From NCBI RefSeq assembly GCF_047675955.1, contig NC_132914.1, forward strand, positions 42,061,521 to 42,125,520: a DNA stretch of 64,000 bases. The letters run 5' to 3'. Positions 38,014 to 50,568 of the stretch are shown here, in pieces (position 1 is the first letter of the stretch; every line of letters begins with the position of its first letter). A program made the translations under genes and the position numbers. Origin of the DNA: Chlorocebus sabaeus. Its lineage: Eukaryota > Chordata > Mammalia > Primates > Cercopithecidae. The notes beneath the pieces are model-generated. The model was not told the DNA's origin. It saw nothing but the letters and a program-made list of their open reading frames with translations, and did no database searches.

Positions 38014-38084
38014 TTCTTTCTTTCTTTTCTTTCTTTTTCTTTCTTTCTTTCCTCTTTCTCTCTTTCTCTTTCTCCCTCTCTCTA
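37929..38084 (+). repeat. (TTTC)n microsatellite / polypyrimidine tract
   Basis: About 155 bases of CTTT units with CT-rich edges. Its uninterrupted core is at about 37955-38012. The long open frames across it (204 residues minus strand, Lys/Arg/Glu-rich; 83-95 residues plus strand, Phe/Leu/Ser-rich) are translations of the repeat, not genes. Confidence 0.97.
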
Positions 38085-38167
38085 TTTTGAAAGAAATTCA
38101 TTATTCCATGGCCTATCATTACATTTTATTTATAAACAATATTTTATGACTAAATTATTCAAATGTT

Positions 38168-38467
38168 ATTTATTTATTTATTTTTAGACAAGGTCTCACT
38201 CTGTTGCCCAGGCTGGATTGCAGTAGTATGATCACAGCTCATTACAGCCTTGACCTCCTGGGTCCAAGCGATTCTTCTGCCCCAGCCTTTTGAGGAGCTG
38301 GGACTACATATGTGCACTACTATGCCAAGTTAATTAAAACATTTTTTTTCTTAGTGATGGGATCTCCCTATGTTGCTGAGACTGGTCTCGAACTCCTGGG
38401 CTCAAGCTTTCCTCCCACCTTGGTCTCCCAAAGCAATGGGATTACAATGTGAGCTACTGTGCCTGGT
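38168..38467 (-). mobile_element. AluJ, full length
   Basis: Antisense Alu with AluJ features ('agcgattcttctgccccagc', 'tatgttgctgagactggtc') and high divergence. The A tail has decayed to (TTTA)n. Confidence 0.85.
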
Positions 38468-38469
38468 CT

Positions 38470-40095
38470 GCTCTTTTTGATAATAATAATTTTGATTTTC
38501 TTAAAAAATGTGATGAGTAGAAACTCAGCTAATTAGGCAAATTAGGAAACATACTAGGAATTTATTTCAGCTTTCATATTCACTCATTTTAATATATTTT
38601 CTGGACAACAGTGTTTCAATATTGCTTGATTTTGAATATGTTTGTATACAGGTAAATGGCAAAAGCTAGAATATGTAAATATAAAAGGATAATGGGAGAT
38701 TTAGTTTAGATGGTAGAACAAACAACAGCACATATTCTAGCAAAAACATCAAAATCACCACCATCAACTAAATGAGTATGATGCATTGGCTTAAAGAAAG
38801 AAACCTAAGTTTCCTCAGCAACTTGCAGATATGTGACATGGCTAAGAAGCTACACTGGAGACTAGACAGATTCTGAAATTTATCAATAAAACTGCCAGAT
38901 TTGTCAAGTGATCTAACTGATAATTCTCTTCTAACTAAGGAGTGGTAGAAACAGCACCAGGGAAAAAGTTGAAGAAACAGAGGCATGCATAGCAGGGCTG
39001 ATAGTGGAAGAGAAGAGAACGTGCAGTCAGAGGGCTAACCCAAAGGCTGAGGTGAACTTCTGCAGGAATGGAACTGTTCTCCAATAATATGGATTGAGCT
39101 CTCACACCAAACATTTGATGAAATCCTAGAAATGAGAGCACAGCCCAGATATTACAAGATGCTCCATGAGCTGAGCTCTCCTCTCAGCCCATTAGGCTCT
39201 CAAGTCATAGGAAATTCTGGATAGAACACAAAATGCCTCATCTTCAAACTACACCTGTGGAGGGTACAACAAACAGTTTTGAGATAGGGCAGAAAGAAGC
39301 CAAAGAGAAAATCTAGAACAAACTGCCCAAGTGTGAGTAAAATAGAAGGAAAAGGAATGGAATTGATGACCGAAAATGTAGAAAACAATCAAAATCATAG
39401 CACAGAAAGAAAATATCCAGCCTAGGAGAAAGTGTAACTCCAAAACAGAAAGAAATGTACCACAAGCGCTTAATAGGAAGATATCAATTAAATAACGAAG
39501 ATTCAGGGATGAGATAATTTTTAAAAAGCAACAAAAAATCCACTAATAAATAGAAAATCACAGGCCTAAAGGCAATAAACTTGAAGACCAAAACATCTTC
39601 ATTGAAGCAAAGTAGAAACAGCAAAGAACAGAATATATTCTTAAAATAAAGTTTCCAACTTAAAAGGAAGACTTGTGATAGTCACAGAATATATGGTTGG
39701 AAAGGAAAATATTTAAGTAATTAGAATGCAACTAATAGATATGGAGAACCGGCAAAAATAATTCAGTTAAGGGTAATTGAGGTTCCTGAAATACAGACCT
39801 TAATAAATGCAAGAGGAAACATTTAAAAAGTATTTAATATGAGAATTCGCCACAACGCAGAGAAAGATTTTAACTGTACACAGGGAGACTGCTCAACATG
39901 GAGACGTTCTGCACTCAGAGTTTTGCATGGCTGGCATCTTGGGTGCATTCCTGTCTTGGACTAGGTGTTACCCACTAAGAGAGTTCTTGGACCATGCAAT
40001 CTAATAACCTCCATAGTTGTTTTCTTTCATATCATTAAGGGTTTTTGCTTGTTTGTTATTTTTTATTTTATTTTTATTTTTATTTATTATTTATT
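38470..40095 (+). other. Intronic stretch, possible L1M/HAL1-like relic
   Basis: A-rich with a purine bias on the plus strand from 38690 to 39850. Pieces such as 'gaagcaaagtagaaacagc' and 'gaggttcctgaaatacagacc' recall HAL1/L1M ORF1, but similarity is too weak to bound. No functional ORF. Confidence 0.35.
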
Positions 40096-40099
40096 ATTA

Positions 40100-40295
40100 T
40101 TTTTTGAGACAGAGTCTTGCTTTGTAGCCCGGGCTGGAATGCAGTGGTGTGATCTCAGATCACTGCAACCTCTGTCTCCTGGGTTCAGGTGATCTCGGCT
40201 CACTGCAACCTCCAGCCTCCTGGGTTCAAGTGATCCTCCTGTCTCAGCCTCCCGAGTAGCTGGGATTACAGGCATATGCCACAAAGCCCGGCTAT
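40100..40295 (-). mobile_element. Partial Alu with an internal tandem duplication
   Basis: Antisense right arm and linker; the left arm is missing after 'aagcccggcta'. A segment of about 40 bases ('tgatctcagatcactgcaac' to 'gggttcagg', 40150-40189) is repeated at 40190-40230. Confidence 0.85.
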
Positions 40296-40845
40296 GTTCT
40301 GTTTTACTTTTATTATACATTCACCGTCTGAAAAATCTGTACAAATTATAATTACAAAAAGAATTTAAATGTTATAAAATTTGAAAATGTATAAAATAAA
40401 AATGAACAAAAATCTGGCGGGGTAATCTGTTCATCTTTGACATCAACGACTTTATTAATATTGTCTTAAATTTAAAAATGCAGGGAAAATATCTATAACC
40501 CACTTAATATTTTTAATAATCTTTGCCTTTTTTAACTTAAAGGAATTTAAAAAAAATACAATTTGTGATAATAAAAAAAAAACACTAAACACCTTGTATG
40601 CCACATTAAATGGAGTTTGCAGTGATAAAGCAAAAAAAAAAAAAAAAAAAAACTCAGTCTTATTTTGTGCCAATACAAGATGATATTTATAGTAATATTA
40701 CAAATTTGTAAATCAACATGAAGCAAAAATAGTATTTGAATTAAGAGTTGCTAGTGCTTCAGAGACTGGGCACCTATGTTCTTTCTGCCAAGAATATTCT
40801 GGCCTCAAATATTTGTATGGCTTACTCTCTTACCTTCTTTAGGTA
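40296..40845. other. Intronic stretch, no recognised element
   Basis: AT-rich with an A tract at 40632-40650. Nothing else identified. Confidence 0.5.
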
Positions 40846-40849
40846 TTTA

Positions 40850-41210
40850 TGATGTTACTGACTCATTGAGGCCTTCTTGAGATGTCTAAAATTACAACCT
40901 CAAATGCATCTATACTTGACATTCCGTTTCTCTGCTTTACTTTTCTCATTAGACAAAACTATTTATTACAGGATTCATACTATTCTCTAGCATTAATTTA
41001 GCATAAATTACAGAACGCATCCTGTTTGCTATATATGTCTCATCTAACAGACATATATTTTACTTACACATCTTGTGTATGGTTTGCCTTTAGCTCCACA
41101 TGGGTAGGAATTCTCATCTATTTTCTTCACTATTGTCCTCAGTGTCTAGAACAGTGCCTTTCACATAGTAGTGAGTAAAGCAAATGTTTGTTTAATAAAT
41201 GAATGACTCA
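40850..41210 (+). mobile_element. L2 LINE 3' end
   Basis: Clear at the 3' side: 'ctcagtgtctagaacagtgc', 'ctttcacatagtagtgag' and 'gtttgtttaataaatgaatg'. The 5' side is weaker. Confidence 0.6.
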
Positions 41211-41214
41211 AAAA

Positions 41215-41865
41215 TAAATAGAAATTCATGGACACAATGGAACACCATCCTATTAGCTATTATACTTAATCCCTTTTTAACTTACTTAAAACTTGAGAGA
41301 TATAAGTAAACAGATATAACATAATAATTGAAGTTTGAGGATTCATTTTTCAATCAGATACATGCAGGCAGATATTTCTACAAATTCCTGGCAGCTTTGG
41401 TTCTCAGAGGCTTGGAAGCATCTACACTTCTTGATTTGCTGTATCTTTGCTGCAAACACTGACATCTGCCTCTACCTAGCATCAGAGAGATATGGAGCCA
41501 AAATAATTTACAATAAAATATTATCAGATGAAGTTTCAGTCCCTGGTCTTACCTTTTGGGTGTCCAGTTGACTCTAAAGCAACAGCATTTTGCTTGATTA
41601 ATGCAGTGAAACTGCAGGCGATGTGGAAATGTGAACTTATTTTGACAGAGCACCACCATTTTCCAGGCATGCTTTCAATAATGCACATAAAGCACTGAGA
41701 ATAGGGTTTGCTATACAGCTACAGTTCAATACATTTTCATGTATCTTCATTATTATCACAGTTCCAGTCATCTCTCGCATTGAATAGACCTCCTGATTTT
41801 TCTTCTCACTCCCGCTTTGACACACTTCCAATATCTTCTCCACATTCACGCCAAAGTGATCTTTC
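41215..41865. other. Intronic stretch, no recognised element
   Basis: No transposon or coding signal identified. The open frames at 41335 and 41637 lack domains. Confidence 0.45.
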
Positions 41866-41869
41866 AGTA

Positions 41870-42435
41870 ACTCAAATCTGACCATACTTAAAATATTGAA
41901 TAGCTTCTCTTTGGCTGGAAGGTGAAGACCAAAATGTTAATGACCTACAAGCCGTCATAGTTTGACCCCTATCTGCCTCTAAAACCTCATCATATACCAG
42001 GCTTTCCTGGCCTCTGTGCTCCAGGCACACTGACCGTCTTTCCCTTCCTCAAAAGTGCCATGCCGTCCCCATCACAGGCTCTTTGCACATGCTGTTTTCT
42101 CTGAGAACACTCTTTCCCTCTACTTCACCAACAAATCTTCTTCTTCCTTTAGATGTTGACTCAAACCAATTACCTTAGTAAAGCATTTCAGGTATTCCTG
42201 AGTAGATCAAATACCCCATCCCACTTCCCACGCACAATGTGGATGGCAGTTTTTGTAGTTGTGCAATGCAGCAGCTCTGACTTCTCTGTAGGATTTCGCA
42301 GTCATGCCTGCAAATTATCAGTGGGATCCTTTGATTATATCTCTTTCCTCACTAAACCATGAGCTCCTTGAGGGCAAGTGGTGAGTCTTTTCCATTATTA
42401 AATCACAGGGTCTTCCCAGTGCCTGTCCTAATAAG
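41870..42435 (+). mobile_element. L2 LINE 3' fragment
   Basis: 'ctacaagccgtcatagtttgac', 'gcctctgtgctccaggcac', 'ctctttgcacatgctgttttc', 'gatgttgactcaaacc' and 'catgagctccttgagggcaag' follow L2 in order. Confidence 0.8.
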
Positions 42436-42556
42436 CAAGCTTGTGTTGAATAATTATCATCATGATCACTATCCCCATCAACATCATCATCATTACCATC
42501 CCATTCCTGGGTAGACATCTTTCTTATGATTTACCCCCAGAGCCTACCTTCTCTCT

Positions 42557-42866
42557 CTCTTTTTTTTTTTTTTTTTTTTTTTGAGACGGACACTTGCTCT
42601 GTCACCCAGGTTGGAGTGCAGTGGCACGATCTCGGCTCACTGCCAGCTCCCCTTCCCGGGTTCATGCCATTATCCTGACTCTGCCTCCCAAGTAGCTGGG
42701 ACTACAAGCGTCCCCCACCACACCCAGCTAATTTTTTGTATTTTTTTTAGTAGAGATGGGGTTTCACCACGTTAGCCAGGATGGTCTCGATCTCCTGACC
42801 TTGTGATCCACCTGCCTTGGCCTCTCAAAGTGCTAGGATTACAGGCGTGAGCCACCGCACCTGGCC
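42557..42866 (-). mobile_element. AluY/S, full length, with target-site duplication
   Basis: Antisense with poly(T), both arms, ending 'gcacctggcc'. Duplications gagcctaccttctct (42540-42554) and gagcctgccttctct (42867-42881). Confidence 0.92.
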
Positions 42867-43049
42867 GAGCCTGCCTTCTCTTAAAACTAGCTCCAATGGA
42901 ACTAGCAGACCTTGACGTGGCATTTATATAATAGCAATTGCCCTGACTCTTAACACGTGGCCCGATTAATTCTAACTTGCGTTTTTGAATTCTGTCTAGA
43001 TCACACCAAGTGGAGGTAATTTCTATCCTTTGAACCTTTTGAAGTCCTC

Positions 43050-43202
43050 ACATGCTATAGTAATTTGTGTATTTTCAATTCCTTCTACTGAAATTTAAAT
43101 TCCTTAGAGGTAAGAGCTGGCCTGTACTTATCTTTGAAAACCCTGTAGTACCAAACATTATCCCTTATAGTTCAGTAAGTATCTATTGAAGTAAATGGTC
43201 AT
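43050..43202 (+). mobile_element. L2 LINE 3' end fragment
   Basis: 'ttaaattccttagaggtaag' with 'ccctgtagtaccaaacatt' and 'cagtaagtatctattgaag' follows the L2 end. Confidence 0.5.
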
Positions 43203-43204
43203 TT

Positions 43205-44735
43205 TAACTCATAATTTCTCTCTGGCTCTGTTGAGTCTTAGTCCCTCTACTTCTGTGTTTTAACAATTATTTTTTTCTTTACTAACTTTCTTCAAGGAGC
43301 TACACCTTTCCATTTTGTAAACATCTTAAACATAATAAGATATTTAAAATACAGCATATCTAAATGTTAAATGTATACAAACAAAACATATACTTAAATG
43401 TATAGAAACAAAAAACCCTTGATCCTATCACAGAGTATTTCAAGTGTTAAGTAAAACGATAGAAAACTTCAATTCTGAAAAGAAATTGAAAGTAAAGTAA
43501 TTGATCAAGATAGACAAAAAAGGGCCTAAGGCTAGTTAAGAGAAATAGGAAATGCCTTGAAAGCAATGAGAGTACCACAATAAAATCGTATGAAGACTCT
43601 TCCACAGTCTCCCTTCTAGGCCTTGCCTAGAGATGTGTATCTTTAATTAAAATCTATACTTTGCATATTCCTCAAATCTATACCTTGCAAATATAACCTT
43701 TTTTTTGTGGCAACAAAAAACGCCAGGAGACAGTAATGTGTTCCAGGAACTGGGCAAGAGATCCACCCAGCAACAAAGTCAAAAAGAAAAATCTGAAGAG
43801 TTTTTAACATCCAACAAAATGGTGCATACAGGTTTTCTTGAAGAAACAGACTTATTCCATGGTTTGAATTTTAAGAGTAGTTTATACGAGAAATGTCTTA
43901 AAGTGATGGTCAATATTTTATTACTGTTTTGCAAAGAAACAGAAAAAGCCTTCAAAAGCTTACTTTCTCTGTCTCTCTTAGGTTCAATCACAACTTAGTT
44001 TTTTCTCAAAGGCATTTCTGAGAGGCACTGTTTTGTTTGTTTGTTTGTTTTGCATTACTTTATTCAATTCAAGTTTGAAGCTCAGAGAATCCAGAGGAAT
44101 GAATTTTGAAATGTCCTTTTCGTTTTTACTCTCTAAAAACATCTGAGATTTTAAGCCAGCTTTTGGTAGGTGCTAGACCAAAGTTACTTCCAATTTTAAT
44201 TTTCTGATTTGTCCCTGAATTGCTGTAGTTTTGATTTGTTTATCAGGAGAGCATGCATCACTTTAGATTCAAACACATGGGCAAGAAAGTCTATATGATT
44301 TTGTAAAAAATCAGAAGTTTGGATTAGCTCACAGAAGTAACATACTCTTGCAGCTATAACAGGGGGCTAATTATAGGTGAGATCAGATTATTTTTCCCCA
44401 AAATCAGTTTTGAATCTGTTCAAAGGCATGGACAAATACTTATATCAGACTCTAGTTTGCTGTGCCAAAAGGCATATAGATAACCGTTTTGTTCTGAAAC
44501 AAGTGTAACACTTAGCACCTTGGCCTTACATCTGTCCATCAAGAACCTTTGAGACAGTGGAAGTAGACTGATTTTGAGTGGAACCATATTCTGATACGTC
44601 CTATAAGATGTTGACTCTAAAATTTATTTTCCCAGCTTTTTGTATGGCTTACCACATAAAACAGGTTTACTACTGTCGCCTTAAAACAGAAGAATGGCTA
44701 CTAAATACGACTTTAGTTTTAATACCAAGCAACAC
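43205..44735. other. Intronic stretch, no recognised element
   Basis: AT-rich. A (TTTG)n of four units lies at 44031-44050. A 97-residue open frame at 43705-43998 has no recognisable domain. Confidence 0.5.
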
Positions 44736-44737
44736 AG

Positions 44738-44950
44738 TTTAACTCCTTGTTCTCTTTAATTCCTTGTTCTGACACCTTCTGGTTGTGTGAGACCAGAAAA
44801 AAAATCCAGGTAATAAATGCCTTTATTACCTCAATTACCTCATCTGTAGGATATGGAATACCTGTCATACATATTTCAATGACTTCCTGAGAGAGTGCAT
44901 CAAATGACATAATGTATTCTGTAGCTCTGTGAAACTGTTAAACCTCATAT
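44738..44950 (+). mobile_element. MIR SINE
   Basis: 'gacaccttctggttgtgtgag', 'cctcaattacctcatctgtagg' and 'gagtgcatcaaatgac' fit MIR. Confidence 0.6.
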
Positions 44951-44954
44951 TCAA

Positions 44955-45425
44955 ATATAACAAATTATTTTATGGGTTATTTATATATATTATTTAATTA
45001 TCCAGAAAGCTTTTCTGAAAGCAAAAAATAAGTGTTTCAGAATTTTTCTTGGGATGGTTAAACTGCTTTTTAAAATGTGCCATAATGGTATGTGTTTAGA
45101 GAGACAATCTCTCCAAAAGTCCACTTGATTGGACTTTGTACCCACTTCATTTTAAGATTAACTTGTAGTAGAGACTCCTGCTCTGGTATAACCTTCTTAA
45201 CTGTATAACATCATTTTTCTATTATGGGTTCATTAGAATAGGGGATAATTATGTGGAAGATTCACATTGATTCAAGGGAAAAAATGGTGTCTGTTGAGAT
45301 TAAGTTGGCAGTAAGGAGCAGCCCACTACCCTCACTGCCTTGTCTCACAGATCTGTGAGCTCTCACAGAAAAGCATCACAGAAACGACACAAAGTAAGTG
45401 CTCAGAGGTAGGACAGATGTCATTC
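44955..45425. other. Intronic stretch, no recognised element
   Basis: No repeat or gene signal recognised. Confidence 0.5.
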
Positions 45426-45426
45426 C

Positions 45427-45730
45427 AGCTGGGCGCAGTGACTTACGCTTGTAATCCCAGCACTTTGGGAGGCCGAGGTGGGCAGATTGCCTGAGCTCGG
45501 GAGTTCGAAACCAGCCTGGGCAACATGGTGAAACCCCGTCTCTATTAAAAACACAAAAAATTAGCCAGGCGTGGTGGTGGGCACCTGTAATCCCAGTTAC
45601 TCGGGAGGCTGAGGCAGGAGAATCACTTGAACCCAGGAGGCGGAAGTTGCAGTGAGCCAAAATCACGCCACTGCACTCCAGCCTGGGTGACAGACAGAGA
45701 CTCTGTCTCAAACAAACAAACAAACAAAGA
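45427..45730 (+). mobile_element. AluS, full length
   Basis: 'agctgggcgcagtgacttac' start, 'gagttcgaaaccagcctggg' left arm, 'gagaatcacttgaacccagg' right arm and a (CAAA)n tail. No clear target-site duplication was seen. Confidence 0.92.
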
Positions 45731-45734
45731 AAAA

Positions 45735-47755
45735 ACTTATAATTCATGAATTTATTGAATTTCTGGAAAATGGCTTTAAGTTCCAAAAATCACTAAAAGG
45801 AAGCCTCAGGGTATTTTATTATTTGTGAGCTGTACATTTCAGCTCATTTTATATAACAAATGCCTATTTCTCAAATGCTGTTGGAAGCATATAGAGCTTC
45901 AGTTTGAATTTAAATTATTGCAGTATTTTAAAATCAGTATAGAAAATAATGAGATTGCAAAATAGTCCATAAAGTAAAACATTTACATGTTAACCTCATT
46001 TTGAGACAAACTTTTTAAAAAATTTAATATTTGCATGTGACAATTTACATTTCAACTTCCTAAATGATTCAGTCCCTTATGAAAGTGATTCCGTATCTAT
46101 TTTAGGTGATTTCCACATGCAGATAATTTCAGGCCTTTCAGTGAATAAATAAAACTTTCTAGTGGTTTTAGATTAAAGTCTATACTTAAAGCCATCAGTT
46201 TTTACTTACCAATGTGCCACTAATTGGACAGCTACTTTTGTGTATGTAAGTTTTAATCACAGGAAAAGTCGTCAGAGCTCTACATCTTAAAGATACTTAA
46301 TTTAAAAGAAAAAAAGTTTTAAAAAATCTTTTACAATCTACACTACCCATCTGACAAATAGAAGGCAGAATAAACTAATGAAGGGTTATAACTCAATTCA
46401 TAACTGAGAAGTTATCTGTTAGAGATCTTATTATAAAACACCCTTCTAAATATCTGGAGTACTTTCCTTATAGCTGCTTAAACATCAACAATCAACCTAC
46501 AGATTGAAGTAGAAATTCCTTCACAGGAGTTCCTGAAAGGAATGATTTTTAGCTATGAAGTAACTTTTAACGCTCAAAAATATTATGTATAAAACCATTA
46601 AGTGGCTCATTTTAACTACTTCTCTTTGTGTAGACTGGTTAAAAGAAAAAAAAAATACATTATTGAAAAAATTCAGTTTGTTTTGAAGTGAAAAGTAGGG
46701 TTCCTAAATGCTGTAAGGCCATTTTCCCCTTGAGGGATTACAATAAGGTAATAAAAATCAATTGAAAACTATTATTGAACTATGATCTTAACTTGAACAT
46801 AGAGATCTTAAAAATATATTGCAAGTTTTAATTGTGGGCAAAGGAAAAAGAAAGATCACAGTAGGGCCTAAAACATGGTAAATACTGAAATGAAAAAAGT
46901 ATCTGATGATTGCTTTAATTTTAAAAATTCAAGTCTACAAAACATTTTAAGCTCACACTGAATAGACACAATTTTATGCCAGGCATTCTTGAGCAGTGAT
47001 GTGGAAAAGGAATTACAATTGTATCCTTTAATTTTTTCCCACATCTTTTCAAGGCTAATTGCTTCTTTTCATTTAAATCCCAAAGAAGGTAGAGACAAGG
47101 CCATCAATAGTAGGAGGAGGGTGGGTAAAGATTGGGAAGGGTGCTTTGACAGAGAAAGCTGTTAAAACTTGACGAGGCAGAAATGGGCATGAAGTAGTTG
47201 TTCTGAAGAGAGGGGTAAGAAACGCATTCTAAGGAATGGTAGCTCTGCATGCCCTTTTGAGATTTGTGCTCATGAATTTAAAGAGTAGCCAGTCAGTGCA
47301 GTTGTATGTTTTTTCTCCAGCCACAGTCAGTTGCTCAGGAGCAGAATGGAGGCCAAGGATTACATCTGACCCAGGCCTGGGCTTTTGCTGGGCAATATGA
47401 TATTTGGAGAAAGAGCAAGAAAATTAAGGGTATTCATAAAGGTGTGTTTAGATTGATGAATCAATCAAAGTGATATTATTGATGAACCTTGAAATCAAGT
47501 TGTGCATTAGAAAAGTGTTTAGATAAAATAATTAATATGTTCAACAAAGTTAAACAATTAATGAAGTGAAGATACTATGGCATATAAGATGAAAGGATAG
47601 GAAGTGGTGGTCAAAAGGTAGAATGTTTGAAAGTGAAATTTAGGGAGTGATGTAGTTATAGATGAGGATAAGGTCAAGGTTATGACCATAGGAGTGAGTA
47701 ATGGTAGAATGCAGGAGGTGAGAAGATCAAAGAACTGGAAAGACAGAGTATTGGT
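45735..47755. other. Intronic stretch, no recognised element
   Basis: About 2 kb. AT-rich until 47030, then purine-rich on the plus strand (47080-47755), which may hide an old LTR/LINE piece that I cannot name. No coding signal. Confidence 0.45.
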
Positions 47756-47757
47756 TG

Positions 47758-48146
47758 GTGCTATGGTTTGAATGTGTCACTCAAAATTCATGTGTTGGAA
47801 ACTGAATTTCTAATGCAACAGTGTTGGGAGATAAGGCCTAATAGGAGGTGATTAGGTCATGAGGATCCTGCCCTCATGAATGAATTGATGTCATTTTCTT
47901 GGAGTAGGTGTGTTATCCTGAGGGTGCGCCTGTATAAAAGAAAGTTTGGTCCCTTCTTGCTCTTGTGCTCACTTGCCCTTCCAACTTCTGCCATGGGATG
48001 AAGCACACAGCAAAAAGGCCCTTACCCCATGCGGACCCCTTGACCTTGGACTTCCCAGCTTCCAGAACTGTAAAAAATAAATTTCTTTTCACTACAAATT
48101 ACCCAGTGTGTGGTACTCTGTTATAGCAACACAAAACACTAAAACA
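47758..48146 (+). mobile_element. MaLR LTR, MST type (solo)
   Basis: 'gctatggtttgaatgtgtc' start, 'gagataaggcctaataggag', 'ttccagaactgtaaaaaata' and 'acccagtgtgtggtactctg' end. It is about 390 bases, the usual MST length, and has no internal sequence. Confidence 0.9.
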
Positions 48147-48299
48147 TTTAGGTTATCCACATGTAACTGAATGAGCCAAGGGAGGTACGGTGGAAGAATG
48201 TCATCAACCATATGTCAGAATCTTCAATGAATGAAAGTTGACAAGGAAGGTTGGAGGGTATATTCTGATGGTATAAGATTCAAAGCTCAAACTCCATTT

Positions 48300-48545
48300 A
48301 TTTAAAAAAGGCTTCCCTAACCACTAATGCTCACACTCTGTCACATTAGTCTATTTTATTTTCTTTGCAGTACTTGATGCTGCAAATTACTTGTTTCCAT
48401 GTATGTTGTCTGGACACCGCACCCCGCTAACACCAGAAAGTAAAACTTATGAGAGCAGGGACCTTTTCAACTGGGTCATTACCATTTCTTGGGACTTAGA
48501 TAGTAGTGGGTACACCTTACACATTGATAAATGAATAAACCAATG
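48300..48545 (+). mobile_element. L2 LINE 3' end
   Basis: 'aaggcttccctaaccactaatg', 'gcagtacttgatgctgc', 'atgagagcagggaccttttc' and the terminal 'gataaatgaataaacc' follow L2. Confidence 0.7.
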
Positions 48546-48825
48546 AATAAATAAAAGAAACTACTAATTAGACATTCACCACATGTCATGAACTGTGTAA
48601 ATTATTAATAAAAAACAAAGATTTATGAGACAAAGATTTATGTTTCTTTATGAAACTTTCATGCTATAGAGGAGCTTAATTCTAGAAAAATCAACACTAG
48701 GAAACATATGAAATGAACACTAAGTGTGATACAAAGTGCTGAAAGTGTTTAAAAGTACAAGTGATACAGTTCCCTCATCATGGTTCAAATACTACTTCTA
48801 TGTATGTATGTATGTATGTATATAT

Positions 48826-49113
48826 GCATTTGAGACTGGGTCTGGCTCTATTGCCCAGACTGGCGTGCAGTGGCACAATCCCAGCTCATTGCAATCTCTG
48901 CCTCCCAGGCTTAAGCCATCCTCCCACCTCAGCCTCCCGAATAATTGGGACTACAGGTGTGTACCACTACGCCTGGCTAATTTTTGTATTTTTCATAGAA
49001 GTGGGTTTTCTGCCATGTTGCCCAGTCTGGCCTCACACTCCTGAGCTCAAGCGATCCGCCCATCTCGGCCTCCAAAAGTGCTGGGATTACAGGCATGAGC
49101 AACCGCGCCCAAT
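48826..49113 (-). mobile_element. AluJ, full length, with target-site duplication
   Basis: Antisense Alu with AluJ-type changes ('ttaagccatcctcccacctc', 'gttgcccagtctggcctc'). Its tail has decayed to (TATG)n. Duplications tcaaatactacttct (48785-48799) and tcaaatatcacttct (49114-49128). Confidence 0.9.
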
Positions 49114-49129
49114 CTCAAATATCACTTCT

Positions 49130-50090
49130 TTAAGAATGCCTTTCCCATCCACACCATAGACTAGGTCAGGCACTCTGCTATATCTTTTCATAGCACCTTC
49201 AACTCTTATCATTAAGGTAGTTAAATAATTACGTAACTGATTTTAAATGTATGCTTACTCTCCTAAGATGCAGAAAGAAGAGGAAGTATCTACCTTTTTT
49301 AACACAGTAAACCCAGCAGCTATTCACAGATGACTGGTCAGCCTGGCCTTTCTGTGGGACAAATAGCTCAGTGACAGAGCAGTGTGCAAGAAATGTCACA
49401 TAACTGATGGAGATTTTAAAGAGTTGTTGACAAAACAATTATGCAATTGGAGACCTCTTGTTACATGACACTCTTTGTGCCAACAAATCTACCATGTTTA
49501 CAACCAGCTCTTTCAGTTTCATATGAAAAGTAGTGGGTTAAGTGGCATTCCTGTATTATATACCTGAGCCTTATTTATGCAGTTGTTCTTTTTGGGAAGG
49601 TTAGGGCTAAGAGATTATTTAATTCATGTTTTACTGATTCCATTTCTAGCCCCCAAATATCTCATTCTTAGAATTCATTTATTCATGGTTTCTTTTCTAA
49701 TTATCCCAGTAGGCAACTTGTTTTCAGGTTTATTTTTCCTCTGCCTTACTGAAAATCCATGTTGCTATAAATTCTGTGGACAACTGCTGTTACTTCAGTT
49801 ACGAGGCAGTTAGGTGAAGGCTGATGACAGACTGGATCATGTTAACAAGGCAGCCAGAATCCATTAGCTCTTGGGTAAATTTCCCTAACAATATAGACAA
49901 TGGATATACCTGCTATGGGAGTTAGTCATCTCAGTGTTATTGCTTGTGGAGCAAAATGAGTTCCATGATCATCACATTGTACTGTCTAATGACCATTATT
50001 ATGTCCCTTGATCCAGCCTGATAGGCCTTTGTGACTTTGTCCGAAGAGTCTTGAAATCAAGCACAATTTTATTTGCTTTCATTAAATGCA
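49130..50090. other. Intronic stretch, no recognised element
   Basis: No repeat family or coding signal recognised. Confidence 0.5.
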
Positions 50091-50365
50091 TTTTTATTAA
50101 AACATACTTGAAAAAATTGAAAATATTCCTATCATTCTCATATACAGTTGGTGGGAATATAACTTGCATATATCCTTTATGAAGGGCTTGGCAGTACCCA
50201 ATGTTCATACAATTTAACTTTGCAATTTCACTTCTAGGAAATAGTCTTACAGAAATGCTTACACATTTGCACAAAAAGTGCACATATGAGGATGTGCATT
50301 GAAACCATCTGAAATAGTAAGAGAGTAAAAACAACTGAAATGTCCATTAATAAAACAAGAGTTAA

Positions 50366-50568
50366 GCCGGGAGCAGTGGCTCATGCCTGTAATCCCAGAA
50401 CTTTGGGAGGCTGAGGCGGGCATATTATCTGAGGTCAGGAGTTCCAGACCACCCTGGCCAGCATGGCAAAACCCCGTCTCTACTGAAAATACAAAAATTA
50501 GCTGGGTGTGGTGCTGGGGGCCTGTAATCCCAGCTACTCAGGAGGCTGAGGAAGGAAAAAATATATAT
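50366..50568 (+). mobile_element. 3'-truncated AluS with target-site duplication
   Basis: Normal left end GCCGGGAGCAGTGG, left arm and linker, but the right arm stops at 'ggaggctgaggaaggaaaaaa' followed by (AT). Duplications aacaagagttaa at 50354-50365 and 50569-50580 are perfect, so the truncated form is what inserted or was trimmed within its borders. Confidence 0.9.

Noticed and set aside
37505..38119. 204-residue open frame on the minus strand, the longest in the window
   Set aside because: Its Lys/Arg/Glu-rich part is the (TTTC)n tract read in frame; the remainder has no domain and no start or splice context.
43705..43998. 97-residue plus-strand frame with a polar N-terminal part
   Set aside because: No family resemblance and no upstream promoter-like or splice context; treated as chance.
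45376..45786. 136-residue minus-strand open frame
   Set aside because: Alu translation (typical LECSGVILAHCN-like reading) with flanking intron; not a gene.
48829..49159. 132-residue plus-strand frame near an Alu
   Set aside because: AluJ translation continuing into the flank; no gene evidence.
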